This document shows, in pieces, positions 1-7,427 of a stretch of 12,944 nt of DNA. Source of the stretch: Egerieenecus merdigallinarum (GTDB lineage Bacteria; Bacillota; Clostridia; Christensenellales; Aristaeellaceae); assembly GCA_018711985.1 (NCBI GenBank), contig DVHS01000148.1, positions 1-12,944 of the forward strand, in the 5' to 3' direction. A program made the translations under genes and the position numbers. Numbering within the stretch: the first letter of the stretch is position 1; each line of letters starts with the position of its first letter. The notes beneath the pieces are model-generated. The model was not told the origin of the DNA, made no database searches, and was given only the letters and a program-made list of their open reading frames with translations.

Positions 1-3
1 CGC

Positions 4-39
4 CGACTTTGGTGGGCAGCTAGCTGCCCACCAAAGTCG
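4..39. repeat. Perfect 36-bp palindrome
   Basis: The left half, CGACTTTGGTGGGCAGCT (4-21), is the exact reverse complement of the right half, AGCTGCCCACCAAAGTCG (22-39), with no spacer. Neither side is followed by a T-run, so it is not a typical intrinsic terminator in either direction. It lies three bases from the window edge. It could be a protein-binding palindrome, part of a dispersed palindromic repeat family, or a fold-back assembly artefact if this is also a contig end. The palindrome itself is certain; its role is unknown. Confidence 0.9.
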
Positions 40-204
40 CAGCAACTCCCGCCCCATGCGTCCTCTTCACTGGGCTGCTCCCAGAGATGTCCTCTCTTCC
101 TTTACTGTCCAATATGTTTGACAAACCTACAACCGTGCCGTACCGTGCGCGGGGCCAGCGGAAATGCGTCCGCCATGCCGCGTGAAATGGCTGCCGCAGA
201 GACG
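40..204. other. Non-coding stretch, nothing recognised
   Basis: No open frame here has a ribosome site, and the overlapping frames run through the palindrome and the terminator on either side, as chance frames do. A TTGACA hexamer occurs at 118-123, but the position 17 bases on is TACCGT, a poor -10. A short GTTTGaCAAAC inverted repeat overlaps it. I see no RNA gene or mobile element. Confidence 0.5.
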
Positions 205-248
205 AAAAAACGCTCCTTTCCATGGGAGACCGTCCCCCATGGAAAGGA
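205..248 (-). terminator. Intrinsic terminator of the binding-protein/galactokinase operon
   Basis: Read on the minus strand, a perfect 13-bp stem (TCCTTTCCATGGG and CCCATGGAAAGGA, at 214-226 and 236-248) encloses a 9-base loop. It is followed by GCG and six T residues (the A-run at 205-210 on the plus strand). It starts about 50 bases after the galactokinase stop codon, the expected place for the end of that transcript. Confidence 0.88.
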
Positions 249-270
249 ACATTCAGATGCCGCTCTCTGT

Positions 271-290
271 GAATGGTCATGGAATGGTCA
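271..290. repeat. Two direct copies of GAATGGTCA, 11 bp apart
   Basis: GAATGGTCA occurs at 271-279 and again at 282-290, just past the galactokinase stop codon and before its terminator. In the leftward transcript this is 3' untranslated RNA. It may be chance; no function can be assigned. Confidence 0.4.
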
Positions 291-298
291 CTGGGGCG

Positions 299-1582
299 TT
301 ACAGTTCCAGGCAGGCTGCGCCTTCGGGGCGAATATCCAGCACCTGGCATTTATGCGTACCGAATACGCCCTCCATCTCTTCGATGAAGCCCGGCAATTC
401 AGTCATGGGGACGAAATTCAGCGTCGTGCCGGCAAATCCGCCTCCATGAATGCGCCATGCGCCCTTTCCCTGCAGGCGCTCCTCCGCCAGGCACAGCGCC
501 AGGGAGAGAGACTGATCGTCCGGGCGGGCATACACATTTTGCAGATACATGAAGCTGGAACGTCCGCTGGCAATAATGGCCTCAAAGAAGGCGGGCAGAT
601 CGTCCCGGTACAGCGCCTCCGCTTCCTGCACCACGCGCTTGTTCTCCTGGAAAAAATGGATGGCGCGCATAATGGCGCGGTCGGATACCTTGCTGCGCAA
701 GCGGGGAAGCTCCTGGGTGATCTGTTCCGGACGGACCCTGCGCAGGCATTCTTCGTCAAAGCAGGCCGCCACTTGCTTCATTTCCCTGGGAATGGCCGCA
801 TAGTCATCCGTCAGATCCGCATGGCTACCGCCGGTATTCACCACGGCCAGGGCATAGCCCTTCTTGGAGAAATCATAGTTCAGGGGGCGCACCACAGGAT
901 CGTCCGTCTTGAAGTCAATGAACACCAGGCCGCCCGCCGCGGATGCCATCTGATCCAACAGGCCGCTGGGCTTGCCAAAGTGCACGTTTTCCGCATACTG
1001 GGATATCTGGGCCCGAAGCTTGTAGTCAATGGACCAGCCGTTGTACAGCTTGTCCAGAATAGCGCAGGTAAGCACTTCAAAGGCGGCTGAGGAGCTTAAA
1101 CCGCTGCCGGAAGATACGTTGGACGTAACCACCGCGTCAAAGCCACCGATTTTGTAGCCAAGCTGCTGCATGCGCTCGGCTACGCCGCGGATCAAAGCAG
1201 CGGTGGTGCCTTTTTCGGCAGGCTGCGGGGTGAGCTCGGAAAGATCCAGCACCAGGGCCGGGTAACCGTCGCTATGCAGGTGGACGGTCATATCCTTGCG
1301 GGCGGAAACGGCGGAAACCGTGTCCAGGTTCACAGCGGCTGCCAATACTTTGCCACGGTTGTGATCCGTATGGTTACCGCCAATCTCTGTACGGCCCGGC
1401 GCACTGATCAGAAAAACGGGGCCATCGCCACTGTTAAAAGTTTCTTCATGACGCTTGAGCAGGGAGATGTAGCGTGCGGTCTGCTCCACAAGCATCCCAT
1501 CGCGGTTGCCGTACAGGCGACTTAGCTGTTCCATCACGGGGGCCGTCTTCAATTTACGGATCATGCTTGCGTATTGATTCAT
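299..1582 (-). CDS. galK: Galactokinase family protein (GHMP kinase)
   Basis: The protein has 427 residues, somewhat longer than classical galactokinases (about 380-400). Family function: ATP-dependent phosphorylation of galactose at C1, first step of the Leloir pathway, in the cytoplasm. Visible motifs are the sugar-binding signature GRTEIGGNHTDH (63-74), the GHMP phosphate loop GSGLSSSAA (159-167), the likely catalytic base Asp210 in GLLDQM, and the third GHMP motif GGGFAG (380-385). The signature departs from the classical GRxNxIGEHTDY: the sugar-contacting Glu is Asn70 and the final Tyr is His74, while the His and Asp in between are kept. The start ATG has a GGAG eight bases upstream. It lies 77 bases after the solute-binding gene on the same strand, probably co-transcribed, and ends in a strong terminator. 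No galT or galE is present, so a related sugar as substrate remains possible. Confidence 0.85.
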   Translation of the reverse strand: MNQYASMIRKLKTAPVMEQLSRLYGNRDGMLVEQTARYISLLKRHEETFNSGDGPVFLISAPGRTEIGGNHTDHNRGKVLAAAVNLDTVSAVSARKDMTVHLHSDGYPALVLDLSELTPQPAEKGTTAALIRGVAERMQQLGYKIGGFDAVVTSNVSSGSGLSSSAAFEVLTCAILDKLYNGWSIDYKLRAQISQYAENVHFGKPSGLLDQMASAAGGLVFIDFKTDDPVVRPLNYDFSKKGYALAVVNTGGSHADLTDDYAAIPREMKQVAACFDEECLRRVRPEQITQELPRLRSKVSDRAIMRAIHFFQENKRVVQEAEALYRDDLPAFFEAIIASGRSSFMYLQNVYARPDDQSLSLALCLAEERLQGKGAWRIHGGGFAGTTLNFVPMTELPGFIEEMEGVFGTHKCQVLDIRPEGAACLEL

Positions 1583-1659
1583 ATGCTTCTCTCCATCCTT
1601 TTGAAATGATTTTTACTTATGGCAGGCGTCATGCTTCTGAAGTGAAGCCGGACAAGGGA

Positions 1660-3150
1660 TCAATCCACGGCTTTTTGCCAGATCGTTAACATTTCCTGAA
1701 GATGCAGGTTTTCCAGCTGCGACGTATACGCGGACCAGCTGCTATCGTCCAGGGGAATGTCCCCGGTTACAAAGCGAATCATGGCCGTTTCGGAGTAACT
1801 GCCCAGCTCCAACTGAATCTCATTAACGCGGGCCTGATCCTCCGCGGAGAGATATACCATGGGGTAGGGCAGAACCGTGTAGGTCTTTAGCTCCTGCATG
1901 GCGGAAACCATGCGCTGGGTGTCGCTGCTGTCATAGGAGAGCTGCAATTCCACCGGGTAGTATCCGGGGGTATTGGCTCCATCGGCGATGGTAGCGTCGG
2001 CCAGAACGGAGCTGGCAACGGTTTCAATGTCATCGATCCAGTACCAGGTGCCGTCCGCGTTAATGGTGTATTCCACACCCTCCAGGCCCGACTGTGCCAG
2101 CCGGCTGCCCTCGACACTGTACAGATAGTCCACCCACCGCAGCATGGTTTCAGGGTCCTGGCAGGCACTGGTCAGGGCAAAGGAGCCCGGCACCACATCG
2201 CCCAGCAAATCACGATAAATCTGCTGACCCTGATATTCCAGGGGAGGCAGAAGCACATATTCATCCAGCGCGGAAGCGGGCAACAGATTCAGCGGCGTGG
2301 GGCCGAAGAAAACGCCATAGGTCATCACCGCGTCACTGTCGGTAATCTGGCGCAGGGTGTCCATGGTGGTAAATCCGTCGTGATCCAGCAGCTCTTCCTC
2401 CCACAGCTCATGCAGCCATGTTAGGAAGGCGCGGTTCTCATCGGTGTTGAGCGTGGTTTGCACCTGCCCCTGGTCGTCCAGATATACACCGTAGTCATTG
2501 CTGACCAGACCAAAGGCGTGTCCCAGGAAGCGCAGATCCCACATGCCCATATAGGAAAGCGGAACTTCGTCCTGCTTTCCATTGCGATTGGGGTCCTGGG
2601 TCTTGAAAGCGCGGAGCACCTCCGCCAGGGACTCGGCGTCCGTGGGCATGTCCAGGCCCAGGGTGTCCAGCCAGGTCTGGTTGATCCACATGGCATTGTT
2701 GTTCTGCAGGGGATTCAGCGTCGGCAAGGCGGGAATGGACCCATCCGGCAGCGTAATGGCCGCCTCCCAGTCGGGATGCTCCGCCAGCAATGCCGACAAA
2801 TTCGGCATGCAGCTTTCGATATAAGGCCGGAGGTCCAGGAGCTGGCCCGCCTCATAATAACGCAGGATTTCTTCCGTGCTCAGCTCAGCCTTGAACAGCA
2901 CCTCCGGCAGCTCACCACTGGCGAACATGCTTTCTTTTTTCTGCTGCCACTCGCTGTACTCGGTGGACTGATCAAAGGCAAAGTGTACACCTGTTTTTTC
3001 TTCCATTCTTTGGAAGAAAAGGTTGTCTTCCCACACATGTCCTACGCTGCTGTCATCATAACCAGCCATGGTGAAGCTTTCCTGCGCCATGGCTGGCACT
3101 GCGAATAAGAGCATGCATAAAAGCAAAAGCCACGCAATGCCTCTTTGCAT
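1660..3150 (-). CDS. ABC transporter extracellular solute-binding protein, secreted
   Basis: This 496-residue protein starts with a signal peptide: Arg3, a hydrophobic core at about 5-19, and an AMA|QE signal-peptidase-I site after residue 22. The only nearby cysteine (Cys12, preceded by Leu) does not form a lipobox, so it is predicted to be released rather than lipid-anchored, which is unusual for a binding protein in a monoderm. The mature part resembles the large family-1, LplA/YtcQ-like sugar-binding proteins: a long acidic two-lobe protein with a DPNRNGKQDE calcium-loop-like segment at 186-195, typical of that group. The start at 3150 is set by GGGGAGG just upstream; the frame stays open far beyond it, but only as antisense of the next gene. 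Galactokinase follows, suggesting uptake of a galactose-containing or related sugar. No permease or ATPase is nearby, so the ligand is unknown. Confidence 0.82.
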   Translation of the reverse strand: MQRGIAWLLLLCMLLFAVPAMAQESFTMAGYDDSSVGHVWEDNLFFQRMEEKTGVHFAFDQSTEYSEWQQKKESMFASGELPEVLFKAELSTEEILRYYEAGQLLDLRPYIESCMPNLSALLAEHPDWEAAITLPDGSIPALPTLNPLQNNNAMWINQTWLDTLGLDMPTDAESLAEVLRAFKTQDPNRNGKQDEVPLSYMGMWDLRFLGHAFGLVSNDYGVYLDDQGQVQTTLNTDENRAFLTWLHELWEEELLDHDGFTTMDTLRQITDSDAVMTYGVFFGPTPLNLLPASALDEYVLLPPLEYQGQQIYRDLLGDVVPGSFALTSACQDPETMLRWVDYLYSVEGSRLAQSGLEGVEYTINADGTWYWIDDIETVASSVLADATIADGANTPGYYPVELQLSYDSSDTQRMVSAMQELKTYTVLPYPMVYLSAEDQARVNEIQLELGSYSETAMIRFVTGDIPLDDSSWSAYTSQLENLHLQEMLTIWQKAVD

Positions 3151-3186
3151 CCGCCGGCCTCCCCTCGTGTTTATATCTATTGCTAC

Positions 3187-3215
3187 ATTATAGACCACTT
3201 TCACGACTTTGACCA
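3187..3215 (-). promoter_or_regulatory. Promoter of the solute-binding protein/galactokinase operon
   Basis: On the minus strand TGGTCA (3215-3210) and a perfect TATAAT (3192-3187) are 17 bases apart. The predicted transcript start is about 30 bases before the ATG at 3150. Two similar 9-mers, GTCAAAGTC and GTGAAAGTG, lie end to end and cover most of the spacer plus part of the -35; they could be a regulator site. I found no good match to a catabolite-repression (cre) site. Confidence 0.65.
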
Positions 3216-3363
3216 GTCCCCTCCGAAACTTTTTTCGTGATGCAGAAATTGGCACAAATGCCTGCCCATGCCGCTTCCGGCAAGGATTCTCTGCACTTTC
3301 CACGGCGCAAAAGGGAAGGATAGCCTTGCAAAAGTACGAAAAAAAGTTCACGGGAGGATGCGC

Positions 3364-5772
3364 ATGGGTAAGAAGGAACATCCGGGCAAGCGGCATGTGG
3401 GCCGCTGGATACTGGCAACGCTGGCGTTGGCCGTGATAGGCGTTGCGGTGGCAGGCTACTTTTATTTTGATGTAGCCTCCTGGCAGCGCCTGGACCCTGT
3501 GCGCCTGCAATCCCTGGCCCAGACCGGTAGCATTTTCGATAAGGACGGGCAGTTTGTTACCCGCCTGGTGGGAAGCGAGAACAGGACCCTGGTAGCCCTG
3601 GAGGACTTGCCCGATCATGTGGTGAACGCCTTCCTGGCGGCGGAGGACTTGCGGTTCTACAAGCATCCCGGTTTTGACCTGGTGCGCATTGGCGGAGCGC
3701 TGGTGAGCAACCTGCGGTCCGGCGGTTTTTCCCAGGGCGCCAGTACCATTACCCAGCAGCTGGTGAAACTCAGCCACCTGAGCAGCCAGAAAACCATCGC
3801 CCGTAAACTGGAGGAAGTATGGCTCGCCCTGCAGCTGGAACATCAGTTTTCCAAGGATGAGATTCTGGAAATGTATCTGAATTATATCTACTTTGGCAGC
3901 GGTGCCTATGGGGTGCAGGCGGCAGCGCAGACCACCTTTGGGGTGGATGCCTGGGATCTGACACCTGCCCAGGCGGCGGCCCTGGCCGCGGCAATCAAGG
4001 CGCCCGCCAGCTTTAGCATCGCCTCCGCGCCGGAGGCAAACCTGGAGCGGCGGACGTACATTCTGGGCGTTATGCGGGATGAAGGAATGCTTACCCAAGA
4101 AGCATATGACCAAGCGATGGCGCAGGAATTGACCCCCCTGGAGGATGCTGCGCCCAAAACGGCCTATGGCTGGTTTGTGGACGCCGTACTGGACGAGGCG
4201 GAACTTCAGCTGGATGTGAGCGCCGAAACGCTCCTGGCTGGCGGATACCAGATTTACACCACCCTGGACCCGGAGATGCAGGCTGCCCTGGAACAACAGT
4301 ATAGCCGGGACATCTTCCCTGCCAACGCCAGCGACGGCACGCCCGTGCAGTCCGCCTCGGCCTGCGTGGACAATGCCACCGGCGCGGTACGTGCCTGCGT
4401 TGGCGGACGCAGCTATGATACCCGGCGGGGCCTCAACCGCGCCACGCAACTGCGCCGGCAGCCGGGCTCGGCCCTGAAACCCCTGGTGGTGTACGCTCCG
4501 GCCATTCAGACCTATGGCTATACGCCGGCCAGCGTACTCCAGGACGAGCCCACCAATTTCGGTGGCTATACGCCCCGGAACAGCGGCTATGCCTATTATG
4601 GGCCGGTGACCATCCGCACGGCGCTGAAAAACAGCTTGAACGTGTGCGCGGTGGCACTGCTGAACCAGATCGGCATTCAGGCAGGCATGGATTATCTCAG
4701 CAGCGTGGGCATTCCCCTGGATGCCAGGGATGGAAACCTCTCCCTGGCGTTGGGCTCCATGACCTACGGCGTTTCCCCGGTGATCCTGGCTGCGGCGTAC
4801 AGCCCCTTTGCCAATGGCGGGGTGTACCATGAACCCTACTTTATTGAAAAAATCACCGACCTGGACGGACGGATCATCTATCAGCATCAGGATAGCGGTA
4901 CCCGGGTTCTCTCGGCACAGTCTGCGTACCTGATGACCGATATGCTCCGCACCGTGACCACCTCGGGCACCGGTGCCAAGCTGTCCGGGGCGGGGGTACA
5001 GGTGGCGGGGAAAACCGGCACCGTGAACATGACCGGTGGTGGCAACCGGGACGTTTGGATGGCAGCTTATACCGCGGAAGTGTCCATGGCCACCTGGATG
5101 GGCTTTGACAATCCCGATAGCAGTCACCGCCTGGCCGGGTGGATCAGCGGCGGCGACTATCCTGCCGCCCTGTGCCGGGACTTTTTCAAGAGCTGGTATA
5201 GCAGCCGGGAAAAGCCAACCTTTGCCCGCCCGGAGGGATTGGTCACTGCGGAAATTGACAAGAAATCCATTGAATGGCGCGGGCAGGCCATGCTGGCCTC
5301 GGACCTGACGCCCAGCGCATACCGTATCAGGGAAATCTTTGCGGCAGGTACGCAACCTACCCAGTACAGCGATGTATGGAGCGCACCTCGTTCCGCAAAG
5401 TCCTTTACCGTTACGCATAACGAGGACGGCTACCCGCTCCTGGTCATTGAAGCCGGGGACAACGCCGTGTATCGGGTTCAGCGGGACGCGGCCGGGGAGA
5501 GCTTTGTGCTCACGGAACTGTATGGCTCCACCGGAGAAACCCTGTACTATACCGATACCCGGGCGCAACCGGGCATAACCTACACGTACCGGGTGATCCC
5601 CGTGCACGCGGAGCTGCTGCAAAACGGTATTCTGCTGGAAGGCGTGCAGAGCGTGCAGGTCGCCCGGGCGGCACTGCCCCAGACGGAGGGTATGCTGGAA
5701 CGGTTTTGGAACGGCCTCTTTGGCAGCAGCACCAAGGAGGAGGAAACTGCCCTCTCCATTTTCACGCCCTGA
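3364..5772 (+). CDS. Class A penicillin-binding protein (transglycosylase/transpeptidase)
   Basis: This 802-residue bifunctional peptidoglycan synthase polymerises glycan strands from lipid II and cross-links the stem peptides outside the membrane. A basic N-terminus is followed by one membrane segment at about 15-35. The GT51 domain shows the catalytic Glu94 in AEDLRFYKHPG, GASTITQQL (125-133), RKLEE (147-151) and EMYLNYIYFG (169-178). The transpeptidase domain has the nucleophile in SALK (369-372), SLN (424-426) and KTGT (550-553), so both activities look intact. Residues about 680-775 resemble a fibronectin type III fold (the YRVQRD and YTYRVIPV strands), seen in some Gram-positive homologues. 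The start at 3364 is preferred because GGGAGG sits six bases upstream; the ATG at 3358 abuts that site, and earlier ones lack one. It is divergent from the binding-protein operon. I could not find a convincing promoter in the 213-base gap. Confidence 0.93.
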   Translation: MGKKEHPGKRHVGRWILATLALAVIGVAVAGYFYFDVASWQRLDPVRLQSLAQTGSIFDKDGQFVTRLVGSENRTLVALEDLPDHVVNAFLAAEDLRFYKHPGFDLVRIGGALVSNLRSGGFSQGASTITQQLVKLSHLSSQKTIARKLEEVWLALQLEHQFSKDEILEMYLNYIYFGSGAYGVQAAAQTTFGVDAWDLTPAQAAALAAAIKAPASFSIASAPEANLERRTYILGVMRDEGMLTQEAYDQAMAQELTPLEDAAPKTAYGWFVDAVLDEAELQLDVSAETLLAGGYQIYTTLDPEMQAALEQQYSRDIFPANASDGTPVQSASACVDNATGAVRACVGGRSYDTRRGLNRATQLRRQPGSALKPLVVYAPAIQTYGYTPASVLQDEPTNFGGYTPRNSGYAYYGPVTIRTALKNSLNVCAVALLNQIGIQAGMDYLSSVGIPLDARDGNLSLALGSMTYGVSPVILAAAYSPFANGGVYHEPYFIEKITDLDGRIIYQHQDSGTRVLSAQSAYLMTDMLRTVTTSGTGAKLSGAGVQVAGKTGTVNMTGGGNRDVWMAAYTAEVSMATWMGFDNPDSSHRLAGWISGGDYPAALCRDFFKSWYSSREKPTFARPEGLVTAEIDKKSIEWRGQAMLASDLTPSAYRIREIFAAGTQPTQYSDVWSAPRSAKSFTVTHNEDGYPLLVIEAGDNAVYRVQRDAAGESFVLTELYGSTGETLYYTDTRAQPGITYTYRVIPVHAELLQNGILLEGVQSVQVARAALPQTEGMLERFWNGLFGSSTKEEETALSIFTP

Positions 5773-5868
5773 AGGCGCGCGAACGCTCAGCGTGTACCCA
5801 AAGTGTAAACTACGCCCCACTTAGAAGGAATGGATGCTGCAAGCAACGGCAACAAACCTCGAAACTGG

Positions 5869-5924
5869 CAAAGCCGTCTTGTGCCCAGGAACGTAGCACA
5901 GGCAGCTTCCCTCCCGAGGCTTTG
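5869..5924. other. Nested inverted repeat between convergent genes
   Basis: CAAAGCC (5869-5875) pairs with GGCTTTG (5918-5924), and inside it TGTGC (5880-5884) pairs with GCACA (5896-5900). It lies in the 167-base gap where the penicillin-binding protein and the oxidoreductase converge, the place expected for a shared terminator. There is no T-run on either side, so it is at best a non-canonical terminator. Confidence 0.35.
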
Positions 5925-5939
5925 GGCCGTCTAAGCGCA

Positions 5940-7316
5940 TCAGCGCTGGCGCCGCTGCCGGGGGCTGATGGACGCGTCCTCGGCGGCGGGCGCGGCGCGC
6001 ACCTCTCCCAGAATGGAGAAGGCCGAGCCGTGGCAGGGGCATTCCCAGCGCTGCGCCTGAGGGAAATAGCGCAGGCGGCAGCCCATGTGCGTGCACTTGG
6101 GCATGTCCCGGTGAAAGACCATGGCGGCCATGGCGCCCGCTTCCCGCAGGGCACCCGGGAGCATCACGGCATATTTCTTGGCATAGCTGCGGTGAGGCAG
6201 GAAAAAACGCGCTTCGGGCTGTGAACGCCCCAGAATGTTCCGGCAGAGCAAGCGGGCCGCCAGATAGCTGCCGGTCAGGCCCCAGCCGCTCAAGCCCGTG
6301 GCAACCAGCAGGTGACTGTCGCGCTTCTCCAAGGGGCCAACCAGGGGCATGCCGTCCCGGCTGTAAACGTCCTGCCGCACCCAGCTGCCGGTCAAGCGTG
6401 CGTCGGGAAAAAACTGCCGCCATGCTTTGGTAAACGCATCCGCCTGGGTGCGCAGGCACTTGCTGCCGGTGATGCCCAAATCCCCGACCACCAGCGCGCC
6501 GCCGGGAACGGGGCGCAGGGTAACGCCTTCGCTACGGTTTTCCAGATAGCTCCCCGTAAAGGTGGGTGTGCCTTCCAGTATCGCCAGCATGGCGGTGCGC
6601 TGCTCCAGCATGGCCAGCAGGGGCAGTTGCTTCATATGAATAGGTGTGCCCGTGCAAAGAACAATGATCTGCGCCCTGAGGCTGCCCGAGCGGGTGAGGA
6701 CCAGCTGTGGCTCCAGGGAAGTCACCGGGGAATTGGTAAAAATGGCGCAGCCCCCTTCCGACGCCTGGGCAGCCAAGGCATGCAGATATGCCAACGGTTC
6801 CAGCAGCGCCTGGCGTTCCAGGCGGATCGCAGCGTAGCTGGGGACAGGACAGTCGCCGTGATCCGTTTCCCAGGCAACGGGCAGCCCAATGCTCTGCTCC
6901 AGCCGTAGCAAACTTTCCACGGCAGGGACCTGATCGGGCGCAAGCGCGGAGACGTACACCGTCTGGGAAGCCAGACCCATCGGGGTGCCCGTTCCCTTGG
7001 CCAGGGCGACAACGCCCTTCACCGCATCCCGCTGCATTTCGCACAGCAGCTGCGCGGCTTCGTGCCCTTGGGCACGCAGGACACGCTCATAGGTTTCCTC
7101 CAGCTGCGCGGTAACCTTGCCCGTACAGCCTGATGCAGCGCCGCAGCCCAGGGTTTTGGCTTCCACCAGCGCGGTATGTACCCCTTGCCGCGTAAGCATC
7201 CATGCCAGCGTTACCCCCACCAGACCGCCTCCCACGATGGCCACATCACATTTCTGCTGGCCCCGCAGAACCGGGTATTGCGCTTCGGGAACTTCCTGCC
7301 AATATTTTTCCTCCAT
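5940..7316 (-). CDS. FAD-dependent oxidoreductase with C-terminal Rieske domain
   Basis: The protein has 458 residues. An N-terminal DAO-type flavin domain begins with the dinucleotide-binding fingerprint DVAIVGGGLVG (24-34), with the ribose-binding Glu52 at the end of strand 2. A C-terminal Rieske domain carries CTHMGC and CPCHGSAF: Cys408, His410, Cys426 and His429 would ligate a [2Fe-2S] cluster, and Cys413 and Cys428 match the disulfide pair of high-potential Rieske proteins. This layout matches the YhfW group, whose substrate is not established to my knowledge. No signal peptide is visible, so it is probably cytoplasmic. The start MEEKYW has GGGAGG eight bases upstream; an earlier in-frame ATG at 7403 has none and would nearly reach the divergent gene. 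The last 20 residues are Arg-rich (ending PRQRRQR) and unlike the usual Rieske end, but no frameshift is evident. Confidence 0.88.
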   Translation of the reverse strand: MEEKYWQEVPEAQYPVLRGQQKCDVAIVGGGLVGVTLAWMLTRQGVHTALVEAKTLGCGAASGCTGKVTAQLEETYERVLRAQGHEAAQLLCEMQRDAVKGVVALAKGTGTPMGLASQTVYVSALAPDQVPAVESLLRLEQSIGLPVAWETDHGDCPVPSYAAIRLERQALLEPLAYLHALAAQASEGGCAIFTNSPVTSLEPQLVLTRSGSLRAQIIVLCTGTPIHMKQLPLLAMLEQRTAMLAILEGTPTFTGSYLENRSEGVTLRPVPGGALVVGDLGITGSKCLRTQADAFTKAWRQFFPDARLTGSWVRQDVYSRDGMPLVGPLEKRDSHLLVATGLSGWGLTGSYLAARLLCRNILGRSQPEARFFLPHRSYAKKYAVMLPGALREAGAMAAMVFHRDMPKCTHMGCRLRYFPQAQRWECPCHGSAFSILGEVRAAPAAEDASISPRQRRQR

Positions 7317-7427
7317 CTTCCATCCCTCCCAGAACAGTATGCACCGCTTCCGGAAAAATAAGCCCCTTCGTACATGTTTGCATGTGCTTTCCGCTCCGTA
7401 CATAGGCTGTGGCAGGGGGGCGATCCT

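Noticed and set aside
118..146. TTGACA at 118 as a plus-strand promoter
   Set aside because: The expected -10 position reads TACCGT, only three matches to TATAAT, and no gene follows on the plus strand.
3268..3363. Upstream start giving a longer penicillin-binding protein
   Set aside because: There is no ribosome site before 3268, while GGGAGG is ideally placed for 3364, and the extra 32 residues do not look like a family N-terminus.
3151..5820. Minus-strand reading frame open for about 2.6 kb, in frame with the solute-binding gene
   Set aside because: It is exactly antisense to the penicillin-binding protein, which has complete catalytic motifs. The antisense translation is Gly/His/Arg/Pro-rich low-complexity sequence, and the signal peptide and ribosome site place the true start at 3150. 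The open frame reflects high GC content and avoided codons.
5821..6459. Minus-strand frame of 212 residues overlapping the oxidoreductase end
   Set aside because: It overlaps the Rieske-coding end in another frame, has Arg/Ala/Pro-rich composition, no ribosome site and no recognisable domain.
7317..7403. Upstream start giving a longer FAD/Rieske protein
   Set aside because: The extension lacks a ribosome site and adds a non-conserved basic stretch; the ATG at 7316 has GGGAGG eight bases upstream and leads straight into the flavin-binding fold.
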